NCBI GenBank assembly: GCA_963970005.1 | Contig: CAXAMN010026450.1 | Coordinates: 471,523-535,522, forward strand | From: Durusdinium trenchii | Lineage: Eukaryota; Sar; Dinophyceae; Suessiales; Symbiodiniaceae | Direction: 5' to 3' | DNA: 64,000 nt | In this document: positions 24,301-35,584 of the stretch, piece by piece | Layout of the letters: each line of letters starts with the position of its first letter | How positions within the stretch are numbered: position 1 is the stretch's first letter | Translations under genes and position numbers: made by a program | Notes under the pieces: generated by a model | The model's database searches: none | Told to the model about the DNA's origin: nothing | The model's input: only the letters and a program-made list of their open reading frames with translations

Positions 24301-27300
24301 GTGCTTCTGCTTCAGCTCCTTAGTCTGTGTTCCTTCATGCATTGGACATTGCGTACATATAATATGAATGCTACACGGTCACCCCTGCGCCACCCTCCTA
24401 CGAAGTCCTTGTATGATGATGCAATTGATGATGCATGGTAATTAGGAACAACAATGGGCGACGAGTGTATATAACTATAACATTATAGTGACGGACTGAA
24501 AGTTAGAATGGGTCGGCGAGTTCCACAAAAAAACATGTCCAGTTAGAATGTTCAGCGCGCCAGGAGAAAAAACAAACAGTAAGAATGCGGGGTGCCCCCT
24601 TTAAATGTTCAGTCCGTCACTGTCGGATTATATGTATGTGTGTCATACACATATAATTTTAGATTGGAGTGCCCCAGCAGTTGAGCAGGTTTGGTCTGAG
24701 ATTGGGAAATGCCGCGCACACCCTCCATTCTAGCTCACTTCCTAAGTGAAAGGAGAAGCAAAAGGAGTAATTATAGTGAATGCGAGAGTATATCAAGGGA
24801 ATGGGACGGGGAGAGAGCCCCAGCCAAAGGAGGAAAGTGCAGCCTGCCGGACCCAAGGAGAGCAACTCTCTCGACAGGTCGCCCATGTTGATGAAATTGA
24901 TGAAGTTGACAGTGCTGGATACTTGCTATTGTTCACCGGTGGTGCAGATAGAATGCACTCGATCATCAAAGGCTTTCTACACACAGGTTTGTAGAGGAGA
25001 ACATATTTGTTTACTCCCATATGGATTCTTGTATGCTCTCAATTCTCAGCCCTTGACATGTTGACATTTTTCACTTCTTGCACTATGCTTCATCTGAGCG
25101 CATGACAACATCATCAAAACCACACCACACCACAACCCCGGAAGCATTCTAACTAACTATTGAACCAATTTTAACTCCAGGACAGACACTTAGAATGCTA
25201 CCAAATAAGGCCTCCCTGCGTGCCCAACCCAATCATTGCCCGGTGTCAAAACACATTCTAACTTTCAGTCCGTCGCTATAACTATATACGCGCCTCATGA
25301 TTTAAGAATGGCTGTGGTAATGTGCGAGCGTACGATGCATGATTCCTCTCATGCATCGGCACAGACTTTCGCACATCCTACCGTCCAAACTTGTTCCCAG
25401 TCTCTGACTGCAAGAGATCCAGCAAGGCGGTGAACTGGGAGAAGATCACGGCTTTGTGTGGTTTTCCTTCTTTGTCTGAATGTTCGATGATCTTTTCTTG
25501 CAGGAAAGTGATCACCTTGGCTGGTAAGCCACCCCAAGCTGGTCTACGCTAACCCAACGGAGCTCCTAGCTGCAATCTGCCAGGTTGCTGCGCAAATCTT
25601 TGAACTTGCTGGAGCGCCATTCACTGCTGTGGCTGTCGTGGCCGTGGTGTCATTGTCCCCTTCAACAACTTCTAGCTCCTTAGGTGCCCGCGCAGGCACA
25701 GCACGGGATGAACACAAGAATTGCGCACCCACTGTCAAGACCCACAAAAACAACGCGCCTGCGACATGTTGACGTCCGCTCGGCTACTCTTGCATGCCGT
25801 TCATAAAAGATAGAACAAGGATGATACAGGTGCGAAGCATTCAGGATGATGAAACATGCTTTGCTTGCCAGGCGGGCCGAATAACTGCAACTGCTTGCAA
25901 TGCAAAGGACATTCATGTGCACATTCAGCATACATCATACCATCCTTGGTTTTTCTGCATGTGGATTGCAAACGAAGTGGCTGCAGGCTTTTCCAAAAGC
26001 TCGGACTTGTCGATGACTTGCCGACACAGTGGACAGTGGCCCTGCCCAGCACGCCCCAGCGCTCGCAGCGCGGTCTCGATGCAAAGCCTGTGAAATACCT
26101 TGGACCACGTCCACCCGAGAGAAGGCCACAAAAGCCGCGGAACACTGGATGTGCCAGGGTAGAAGGACCACTGGAAAATGGACATACAGCTGAGTTGCAT
26201 GGCCGCAACGGGTGACAATATCACAGGAAGGCTCCATGCATATACTGCCTGATGTGCTTCATTGAATCGGGCATCACCAACACCCTACAGAGGGTTAGTC
26301 TTGCAACTGCAGCATTTAGGAACCTAGGCAGCTGTATGATGTTGTACAGCACGCCCAAAGTTAGAGACAATGCCGAGAGTCAGTCATCCTCTTGGGCGTC
26401 AGAGAGGTTCTTCATAAGCTGATTTACTCGAGAGCTTCCCAATGCAGCAACAGCAGCGTCAAAAACGCGATTCACATCACCTCCGGAATGCAAGCAAATC
26501 CAAAAACAATGAGGCTTTACAACACCTGTTAATGAAGAGACTTCGGCTCCCTGCAATGATCAATGTAACCAAGCTCACTCACTCATCCAAATCCGTGGGG
26601 AAACTTTTCTATATTGAATTGCCAAATCATGCAAGTCCATTCGGCGGCCACCGCACGAACCCAAAGAATGTACATAATTTTGTAAAGTAATGTATAACGT
26701 ATAAACTATGTGTGTGTGTCGAATTCAAATATGTTGCCGCCGTGTTGCTGGACGCATAACACAAGTTATCCAAAAAAGTCATCATCGGACTTAACTTAAG
26801 TATACAACAGTGCAGGTGCGAGGGCGGAGTTAGCAATGCGTCCTCTGCTCTTCATCAAATACATGGCGTTTCCGTCATGTCATGGGCCCCCACCAGTCAG
26901 TTACTAACTTTGTAAGTCCCAAGCGGGGTAAGCGGGGCCACTCCCGCAAATGGCACAGGAAAGCGGGGCCACACACAGGTCCACGCCCAAAGGCGCGGTC
27001 ACTGTATGGTGAATACCACGGCTTTCGGGGCTGCACGCGGGGCTAAGGCAAGCCAACCAAAACATGGACCCAAAAGCAGGCGAGGAAAAAGAGAATGAGA
27101 GAGCAGCGGCACATGGAGAGACATGCAAGTGGAGAGACATCCTTTCCTGAGACACAAATCACCATCCTGGGGCGCATTCCTGGATCAGGCTTCCGGAGTT
27201 TCACAGATTATGCAAAAGAAACCATAACCCAGGAACGCTGGCATTTTCGAAACCATCATGTTCGGGAAAATGTTGCAGGGACATTGAACATGTGGAGGCT

Positions 27301-30300
27301 GTGTCTGGGACCACGGCAGCCCCCTCCAAACCCTGGCGTTTCCATCCAGTGTCACAAATACCATGACTTGAGGGAGCCATGGGCGGCGCCCCTCCTGTAA
27401 ATACCAACGCTTTCGGGGCTGCAGGCTTGTCCATCCCAATGAATGCTACGACCCGACTGCCATAAGCAGGGCTGCTCCTGAATTTTTGTCAACACATGCA
27501 AAGGCTTTGCAACATGCGACGGGCTTGTAGACCAGCCATGCTTTCCGCGCATTGCCTTGTGCGAGGTTGGACCAGTTTTTTGCCGTAAAACCATGGAACA
27601 TGTGGTTTCGTCGCGGTGGGCCCTTAATGTATAGGCATGTATAGGCCTTTTCCACTCCGAAGCTCTGCAAGCAAATCTGCTGGCAGCAATGCAGTTGAAC
27701 AGCAAAGTTGCCGCAGTCGAGTCAAAAGAGAAAGTACCTCGGGAGAACAACTGGGAGCACATGGTGTCAACATGCTTCACGGTTCCCAATTGACTTCAAA
27801 AGAGAGAAACCGCCGCAACCCTGACAAGCTGCCTGGGAGAAGTTGTTGCCCAGCTGGCTGCGAGACTGCATTTCTTTCACCCGCTCACAAGCACAGTTGA
27901 AAAGCCGGTCATAGAGCACACGGTCTCCTCTCATTCATGGTGCCAAGAATCGTCGTCGCCAAAACAACACCAAAGCAAGCGAAGCAAGTTCGGTTCACTT
28001 AGAATTTGTGAACATCGTGGCCGGCATCTAATTAAACACAGGAATAAAATGGAATAAGCATAGGACACTGAACAAGCCACATGGACCTCCTATCCTATCC
28101 TCCTTATATCTACGTGTAATGTAAATGTGGTTGATTCGACTGATCTGGACGCTGAAAAGCCCTCATGATATATAATTGAAAGAGTGGCTTCTCCTGATTC
28201 CAGTGGTACTCGAACAACTTCCAAGGATTTGGAGGGCAACAACAGCAAGGGGCGTTCCTTGGCAAAAGCTATTTAGCAATGGAAACAACTCATCGAATTG
28301 CAAGTTGCCAAAGGGAGAACGCGACAGGAAAAGCAGAAAAGGTGCTTCTGCAAATGGCCGTGCTCTTGTCCAGTGTGAGGATCGGATATTCTCATATCTT
28401 TTGTTCTTCGCAAGCACCAGCTTCGAAGCAAGACTTGCAGCCGCTCAAAGCCGACAACGTCTCGATTTTTCAATGGACGCAAGATGGTACGATTGAACCA
28501 ATCAAACTGGTCAAAGGGCTCCAGCTTCAAAAAGCGAGCCAAAGAGAACAAATCTTCTGCCTTTGCATTTGCACAACTGGATGTGAAGTGAAACATTCAA
28601 GTGTAAAACAAACGACATCCATGTAGGTGTTATGCAGTAATTCATTTTATATACTTATATCCGTATATAGACTATACATAGAACCCCTTCTAATGCACAC
28701 TTGGTCGGCGGAGTTCTGGATGGGTGTGCCCGTCAAGCACCACTTGCATTGAGCCTCCAGCAGCTTGAAGACAGCTTGCGCTGTCGCCTGCCTCACAAAC
28801 CCATTTCGCTACACATTCAAGTGAGCACATCCATTCGTTCTGAACATCCAAAGACACACCAATTAGAAGCTTAGCTACTTGTGTCCTTTGATGACATGCG
28901 CTTCGTCGAGCACAGCCCTATACCATGGGACTGAGCCAAGACCTTGACTCTGATCTCGTGCTTCTGATCTCACGATATCCTTAGCTTGTGCCCTTGGCAA
29001 CTGCGTCAGAACAACTGGCTTTACCTAAGCACCAAACACTCCCCCCTAAGATTCCCATGGTTCAGCCTGATATCCACCCAATCTTGCAAGGAGGCCGCAC
29101 ACCACAAACACACAAACCGTGCAACATGTCTAGGCCAAGCAGTGGAACATTGTGAGACTAGGGGCTCCTGGCATCGCTACTAGGAGCAAGGACGCTACTA
29201 GGGGCTCCTGGCCTTACTACTAGGAACAAGAAGCTACAGGGTCTCCCGGTCTTACTACTAGGAACAAGAAGCTATTGGAAACAATAAATAGGATTAGAAT
29301 TGACATTAATCATTAATTTCAATTTAATACACCACAAACACACAAACTGTGCAACATGTCCAGGCCAAGCATCATAGGTGGTCAAAGTGACATCATGCAG
29401 TGTAAAGGTCCGTGGGTTCCGATCTCGATCAGGACCATGGTAGGTGCGCACGCGCAAAGTGGGCGCATGTAGCTTGAGCTGCTCAGACCAGTTGTACAAA
29501 ACAGAAAGAGGGCAAACTATGAGATTGTTGCCCATGTGCTTTTTGCCCCTTCCCTCACTCATGGTGGCCAGCATCAAAGCAATGGTGGTGATAGTCTTGC
29601 CCAGGCCCATGTCATCCGCTAGAATTCCCCCTCTAGGGAGCAAAGGAGGGTGTTTGAATGCCGAATTTGTTGCCAAATTCTTGTAGATCACTTGGCCCTT
29701 TGGAGACACGTCCTTGGTCCAAAAGAAGGCCTGAGAGCTGCCAAATCGCGCGCTCTTCGAACTTAGCCTTGCCACATCATCACTGGCTTCCGCCAGTTTC
29801 TCTGCCACTGTTAGAGCCCTTTCTTGCTGGATCATCCAGTGCAAAGCCTTCCTTGCTTGCTGCTGCCATGGAGTCAGATACACAACATGTTATTTTAGTC
29901 ATGTTGTATGGCTCTCGGGGCCATATAACTATACAGCTATTTATGACAGTTAGTTACGTTGGATTCTTAAGTAACCCAACTCAACCAAGCTACAGTTGAT
30001 GTGGATAGAGATCGGTCTTCAAGCCGTCTGGCTGCTTCGCCAAAGGGCTAGCTTCATATCCACCTGGCTGGCGGAATATCTCCTCCAACTCTCGCTCGAT
30101 GATGTCTTGCATCGTTGGCCCCATCTTGGATGCAGTGCTCTTCAGGGGCTTGCTACCCATGATCTCGCGCCACATCTGTGGCGTCAACCTCAAAACAATG
30201 GCAGGGAAGCTTGCTTTTTCTGCAGCACACAGCCATGATTTTTACCACACTGGGGCATTGCGTGGGTCAGCCTGGGTCAGTGTGGTCAAACCCCACAATT

Positions 30301-32095
30301 CAAAAACGTACACAAAAAGAAAAGGTCCAATGGTCTGAAGCCCGATGTTTCCCTTCATCGCCCCCCTCTCTGCTCTTTCTCCTCCACACAAATGTGCATA
30401 GACACACACACACACCAAAAACAATGTCGGGCAGCTCTTGCACTGGAGTTCCAGCTTCACGCGGAGCGCTTACCACCTCAACTGCTCCACGCGCTGCAGA
30501 GCAATAGGTGCGTCGCAACCGTTCCCCCAGATCACGGAGCTGCGGTGCTACATGGCCAGAAGGATCATGGCCGAACACTTGCAAACCTCACTGAGGGCAA
30601 CAACTTGGTAACTTGGTCTTCTCCGTTTCATCGTGTGTGGTTATGCCAATGCTATTCTTCGGGGGAGGTTAAGCTGCTACGAGATCTAACCAAATAATGG
30701 AACAGGGAGGTGGGGAAGCTGAGCAATTGCAATAGCAACACATATAATATATATATATGCAGCACAGGACACATTATGTAACACACACATATATATATAT
30801 ATACAATAGAATGATATACGTATATAAGTAGATGTCACATGTGTCCCTATCATGCCATGTTATATAGTAAGTAAAAACGGGTCACTGGAACATGAAGCTA
30901 CTGGATGCACAATCGTGGCTTCGCCTCAGGTTCTGCAAGAAAGCTTCTTCTTGTGGAATGAAATGGCCCGAAGGATTCCTAAAAGCATGTGATGCAAATA
31001 CTCTCACTCTCTCATACTGTCATTGTATAAAACTAAACATGTATATGTGATTTTCTATGTTTTATATACTAGGTAAAACTGCCACATGCGACTACCATTT
31101 TCTGAACTACGGTGCAACCCAAGCAAATCTATGGTGAACATAAAGCACTTACAACTTAAAACATGCTCTATATCGTCATGTATATGTATTATTTATATTA
31201 CTTAAGTAATATTTGTTTTGTTGAGCGCTCAACGCATGTCAGGATTCGCTTGAGGTCAACTCTTTTGAACACATTGCAGCCTGAATTGCAGCTTAGAGGC
31301 GTATAGGGATTGAATATACATTGCCAGAGCCTCTTGGTATGTGTCCTTCAACCCGGAGTTCACCATCAGCAAGGCGATCCATCACAGGAGCAAGAAGGCC
31401 CGCCATTTCACGAGGAACATGGCCAATCTGGTCACCGCGAATGTTCAGGACCTCCAGGCGCGTTCAAGATGTTGGAATCGGTAAACGAGGAAATCCCTGA
31501 CGAGCACCTCGACGCCTCTGAGAAGGTCGTTCGAGGCGTATTTAGTAGCCGGATAACTAGCCTGATATTGTAGTAGAACTATGTAGGTTCCATGGATATG
31601 TGCGCCTATATGTGACAGTATACGCTTTCGTGGGTGATACATACATTTTGAATGCCCAGTGACCCTTGACAGGTTTAGCCCTTGACGCCTGTATAGCATT
31701 GCGATCGTAGATGTTTGATGGCTGCCTGCGCAAGACGACAGACTCCCTGTCAGACACCACGCCGTCATAGTGTTGAACACCAACAATCTTGCTTCCAAGA
31801 GCGAGAAACCACCTCTCCTCGATCCCCTCTTCCCGATTCAGTGGAAGGAGAGCCTGTGATTCTGGCTCTGTGCGTTCGATCGAAGGTGTCGGATCTTGCA
31901 ATTTCCTCTTGCCACTGGTGCCTGTGTGCGTCCTTCCTTCTTGGGATGGATCAGCCACTGATGCCCTGAATGCCTGTGTGCTCATCTCCACGTCATGTCG
32001 TGCCGCGGACGATGCTTGCCAGGTTGCACGGGAGGATGCGCTTGGAGTGATATCAGGTTCATCTTGTGATGAAAGAATCCTCGGTTTGCTGTGTC
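21307..32095 (-). CDS. HLTF: HLTF/RAD5-type SNF2 ATPase with HIRAN and RING domains, split gene
   Basis: HLTF/RAD5 proteins are nuclear DNA translocases and ubiquitin ligases acting at stalled replication forks. Exons seen in transcript order: 31689 to about 32095 and 31301-31451 (HIRAN: KIVGVQHYDGVV, GDQIGHVPREMAGLL), about 30430-30586, about 30000-30219 (KTDLYPHQ), 29371 to about 29862 (ILADDMGLGKTI, Walker A), 28879-28949 (VLDEAHVIKGHK, DEAH box), 28710-28791 (KWCLTGTPIQN), about 28430-28560 (ARFLKLEPFDQF), 26382-26480, 26199-26248 and about 25989-26098 (RING: CSICMEPSC, RCGH, CPLCRQ), about 25395-25515 (KAVIFSQFTALLDLLQ), 24235-24318 (FVRLDGSMNH), 23234-23276 (LNLTAADHVLLIDP), 22704-22725 (WWNPAVE), 22281-22373 (AIDRLHRLGQ) and 21307-21420 (QERILEVQKQ, stop at 21307). 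The RING is inserted between the two helicase lobes, as in this family. The start is uncertain: an ATG lies at 31985 but the frame is open to about 32095. One or two exons near 27-28 kb and 23.3-24.2 kb were not found. Confidence 0.92.
24484..25280. mobile_element. MITE-like element with 27-bp terminal inverted repeats
   Basis: 24484-24510 and the reverse complement of 25254-25280 agree at 26 of 27 positions (TATAG[T/C]GACGGACTGAAAG...). The motif TTAGAATG or its complement recurs just inside both ends (24541, 24580, 25147, 25190). A second copy of the terminal sequence in opposite orientation at 24608-24621 pairs perfectly with 24487-24500, giving an inner unit of about 135 bp. Ends flanked by TA fit a TA target duplication. 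No transposase frame is present. It lies in an intron of the HLTF-like gene, between the exons at 25.4-25.5 kb and 24.3 kb. Confidence 0.75.
26199..26248 (-). CDS. HLTF: HLTF-like gene, first half of the RING finger
   Basis: A 50-nt exon giving SICMEPSCDIVTRCGH. The preceding exon donates the first base of the first Cys codon. The following exon (from 26098) begins VFHRLCIETAL and ends in CPLCRQVIDKSELLEK. Together they form a C3HC4 RING. The 100-bp intron between them (26099-26198) has GC-AG ends. Confidence 0.88.
29161..29277. repeat. Three tandem units of about 39 bp (GGGGCTCCTGGC...CTACTAGGAACAAG)
   Basis: Unit starts are near 29161, 29201 and 29239. The core CTACTAGGAACAAGAAGCTA differs by one base from the palindromic repeat at 8.7 kb. 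It lies in the intron after the Walker-A exon of the HLTF-like gene. Confidence 0.75.
29371..29862 (-). CDS. HLTF: HLTF-like gene, main ATPase exon (Walker A)
   Basis: This is the longest exon of the gene, about 164 codons. HWMIQQER and then ILADDMGLGKTITTIALML give the Q-like region and motif I with the ATP-binding Gly-Lys-Thr. LIVCPLSVLYNWSEQL is motif Ia. The frame ends LTTYD before a GC donor at 29370-29369. The next exon (28949) continues in phase toward the DEAH box. The sequence just past this boundary is repeated 231 bp away. Confidence 0.9.
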
Positions 32096-34800
32096 ATGTT
32101 TGGGTGGCCGGTGGCCAAATGCGATTCCGTCATTTATCCCATCTGCGCACAGCCATCGCAAAGCAAGGGAACAACTATAAGCGTACTATAAACCGATCAT
32201 AGCCCCCTTTCGTTTTCACACCTCTCCGCCGAGTGAAAGCATTAAATGGTAAACTCGACATAAATCATTGGATAGGGGGCTCGTTGGCCAAGTCCAAAGT
32301 ACTGACTGGTACAAGCAAATATCTTCCGGTCTTGACAGGTGCTCATCGTGAACTGTTGGCTGATCTCACTACAATGTCCAATACATATCAAAACTGAGCT
32401 TGTTATGATGCTTATAGGCTTAGCCGCCCAGATGCCTTGCCGCGACCCCAAAAGGTTAAACAAGCAACTGTACATATATTACTAAAGTGCAGTGCTACAT
32501 TTATATCATTTATATATCATGGTAACTATCATGGTAATTGTATTTAACTGTTTAGCAGGCTGTTGACGGCTCGAGGCATCTTTAGGTTCGATATCTCCAT
32601 AAGTTGCAAACTCTGAGGAACTCTTCCAGCTCCGGTGCCGGCTGCTTCCGCGTCAACTTTCGCCTTAATGGTCTAGCCGAGGTTTGTGAAGCTGCTGGCC
32701 TCCGTTTGCTCGCCATGGACGTCCAGCATGGGCTACATTCGTTACGTGAAATGTCAGTGCACAGGCGTGGAATCCGTCTTGTCTGATACGCCTAGAAAAG
32801 ATAGAGAGAGATGGTGCACACTTTAGTGAGGGCTTCAGGCTCGGAATACCCTGTATAATTGTGCAAACGATATGCCGGACCTTAAAGCTATGCGATGTGC
32901 TCGGCGTCAATCCCGAGCATGGAAATCATGGAACATGATACAGGTCTGGATCTTTCACCCAGCCCAAGCTGGAGCCGAGTCATCAAGTCATTCCTTTGAG
33001 CCTCACCAAATAGAGCTTAGCACGTCAGAATGATCTGGAATGTATAGAGCAACTATGAGGAATCTCTATGGCAAGCCGAACCAGCAGAATCTGGGGCCTT
33101 GCATGGCCTTTGAGGTGCATTCAGCCACACACCTGCAGTAAACCTAGGATTTAAACACCTCCTCTAATTATATGTAGTTGATCAGAGCCTCGAATATTCG
33201 CCCAAATTGAGAGTAACATAGAGTAGCTATATTGAACTATTGGTTGTTAATTCCTCCATGAAGAACAAACTTGGTTGTTCGACCCCCTGACTGAGCTATC
33301 AGCTTTCACAACCTCTGCACCAAAGTAGGCCAAGGTAGCTCCTCTGTGAAAGCTGAAGCATTGGCAGCACAACTCGGGGGGACAAAGTATTGGTCAAGTA
33401 GGACAAGGACACCGGAAAAAAGTAAACAAAATGAAACAAGCCCCACAAAGCCAGGGTGATGCATGGTGATGCCTTGCACATGCTCTACTCGGTCAAGTGC
33501 GGGGACGGGAGTATATAGAAACAAGGCCGAGCGTGCTTTCGGAATGCTGCCGTTCTTGCAGGCCACCTGCTCGGCACATGTTCACTGATTTTCGGATCTG
33601 GGAGCACCATTGATATTGCGACCTGGCAATGGCAACGGCACTCGTGGGAGCTGCCTGGATAAAGCTTTGTGGTGGGATATTTCAAGGAGGAATTGCATAA
33701 GGGCAGTATGGTTATCTGCGTTGGAGCAGCGATCCTGCCAGTTGGCCGCACAATAATTGATAACAAAGCCAGGGTTTGGGGATGATTGACTTTTCACAGC
33801 CACCTCTCCAAGTAAGGACATACTCTTTGTGCGGCGGCGGCCCAGTGGCGAGTGGAAAAACAGGCTTGCTGCTTGCTGTTTGTGGAACAGTGTGGGTTGC
33901 AGGCCTCCAACTGCCAACTGGCAGTGTGTGATCAGCTGGCTTGTCCTTCATACAGTCGTGTATGTATGGAATGTAGCTGGAGCTGTCTGTGTCCATCTGT
34001 GCGTTAACCGAATGGAGGCGGTCTTCGCAGGGCCAAGGCTGCCGATCGCTTCCCCTATGTCCACCTTGCGAAGGCCCCCCTGCTGCGGTGCAGGGCAGTG
34101 GGTGGCAGGATCTACAGCGGAATAGCGTGGTCTCTCACGCCAACCCACAATGCAGCCTCCACAGTCTTGATATTGAGCAAACTGAGCATGAGGACAGCCG
34201 ACGGCGCCTCACTTGCGCACGCAACATTGGCTCACATGTACCGGCAGCATGTTTTTGAAAATTTGTGAAAAAGTCACTCACCTGCGCACACTGAATGAAC
34301 TCACATACACATCGATTTAAACAAATACAAAACTGGTACCACATACTCACCCGCGCACACAGATTTAGCCCACCTGCGCACACACAAATTGAGTTGATGT
34401 GATGTGTAGCACAGGCGAGCAAATCCCACGTGCACAACCGAGGCCCGCCCATAGCCGACCAGGACAGCTTCTGAGCTGCAGGTGTACGTGATCAATCATG
34501 GCAACCGCGCGGGAGACTCGAAATTCAGTGTGTCAAGAAACAGGATTGAACCAAGGAGAAGCTTGGATACTCAAACAAACTTCTGCTACAAATGCATGTA
34601 AGGGTAAGGCTTCATGCCACTCCTCGCATGCACTTTGTGCACAGGACCGGTCGTCCAGTTTTCAACAAGTTGGTAAGTTAAGTTGAGGCATGTTCGAGAA
34701 TAATACCACATCTTGAAATGTGTGTCACTCCTGCTTAGCGGCGCATCACTCCTACACTGACCAATTTGCGCATCACCTTCGATCGACATCTCACTATAAT
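32096..34800. other. Region without recognisable gene
   Basis: Between the 5' end of the HLTF-like gene and the flank of element B I see only short frames without motifs, AT-rich stretches and simple repeats. First exons or the promoter of the HLTF-like gene could lie near its right-hand start at 32.1-32.3 kb. Confidence 0.4.
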
Positions 34801-35086
34801 ATAGCTGAACTCCTCCAATCAAAATGTTGCAAGTTACAACAATCAGTCCTGTCCAGCCACCTGCCACAAGGCCCGGTCCTACCTGCACATCGGCCACCGG
34901 CAACCCCTAACCGGTGCGTTGTCACTATCTTACTGGAACCCACTTACTGGCACGGAAGCTCTACAATTCTGTCAGCTTGGCATCCCTCTCGCAAATATTC
35001 CACATTGTGTGCCTTTAGGCGGCAATAGCTGCTCGTTGATTTCAGTTTCTTACGAATCTGAAGATGCTGCACCAACCCGGAGGCTT

Positions 35087-35091
35087 ATCAA
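35087..35091. repeat. Target-site duplication of element B, left copy (ATCAA)
   Basis: ATCAA immediately left of the LTR beginning at 35092. The same five bases follow the other LTR at 52505-52509. Confidence 0.93.
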
Positions 35092-35251
35092 TGCGAACGG
35101 ATGGAAAGGTGTGCCCTGGCCCCGTTCTAGCCCTTAATTCAACATGAAGCTCGCGCGCTAAAGCTCCTTTTTACCTGGTTGGGCACTTGAGCCAAAAGTA
35201 TATGGCATGTACCTGTATAGCAACTATACTGGGACCTCATCCCTATTGACA
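35092..35251 (-). repeat. Element B 3' LTR (160 bp)
   Basis: Identical over all 160 bases to 52345-52504. On the minus strand it begins TGTCAATAGG and ends CCGTTCGCA. Being downstream of the ORFs it is the 3' LTR. At 160 bp it is short for so long an element. Confidence 0.97.
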
Positions 35252-35260
35252 CCCCCCACA
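35252..35260 (-). promoter_or_regulatory. Probable polypurine tract of element B
   Basis: On the minus strand TGTGGGGGG abuts the 3' LTR. A purine run at this place primes plus-strand DNA synthesis in LTR elements. It is short, with only six consecutive purines next to the LTR. Confidence 0.55.
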
Positions 35261-35584
35261 TCCGTACTTCGACGGGGAAGGGAGATGAGTGGATGTAAAA
35301 AAAACCGGAGAACGGACACGTTCTCAAAAGTGTATTGGAGGTCAACCAGTATGTCCTATTGAACTGAATTAGCAAACGATCTTGCGTTCGTTTGAAAGTT
35401 GGATCAAACAGGTAATGGAGCTACAAACGGAAAACGTGCACCTACCTATGGTATAATGCGATTACCAGCGGTGTGAAACGCAATCCTATCTCACTCCCAT
35501 GATGCCAAAACGGTCATCATGAATTACCCAAGATCCCTCAGTACATGAAGTACCAGAAGTGGCATGTCGGTATGACCCCAATGC

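Noticed and set aside
24484-24625. Small structured RNA suggested by the strong hairpin
   Set aside because: The inverted ends recur at 25254-25280 and are better explained as transposon terminal repeats.
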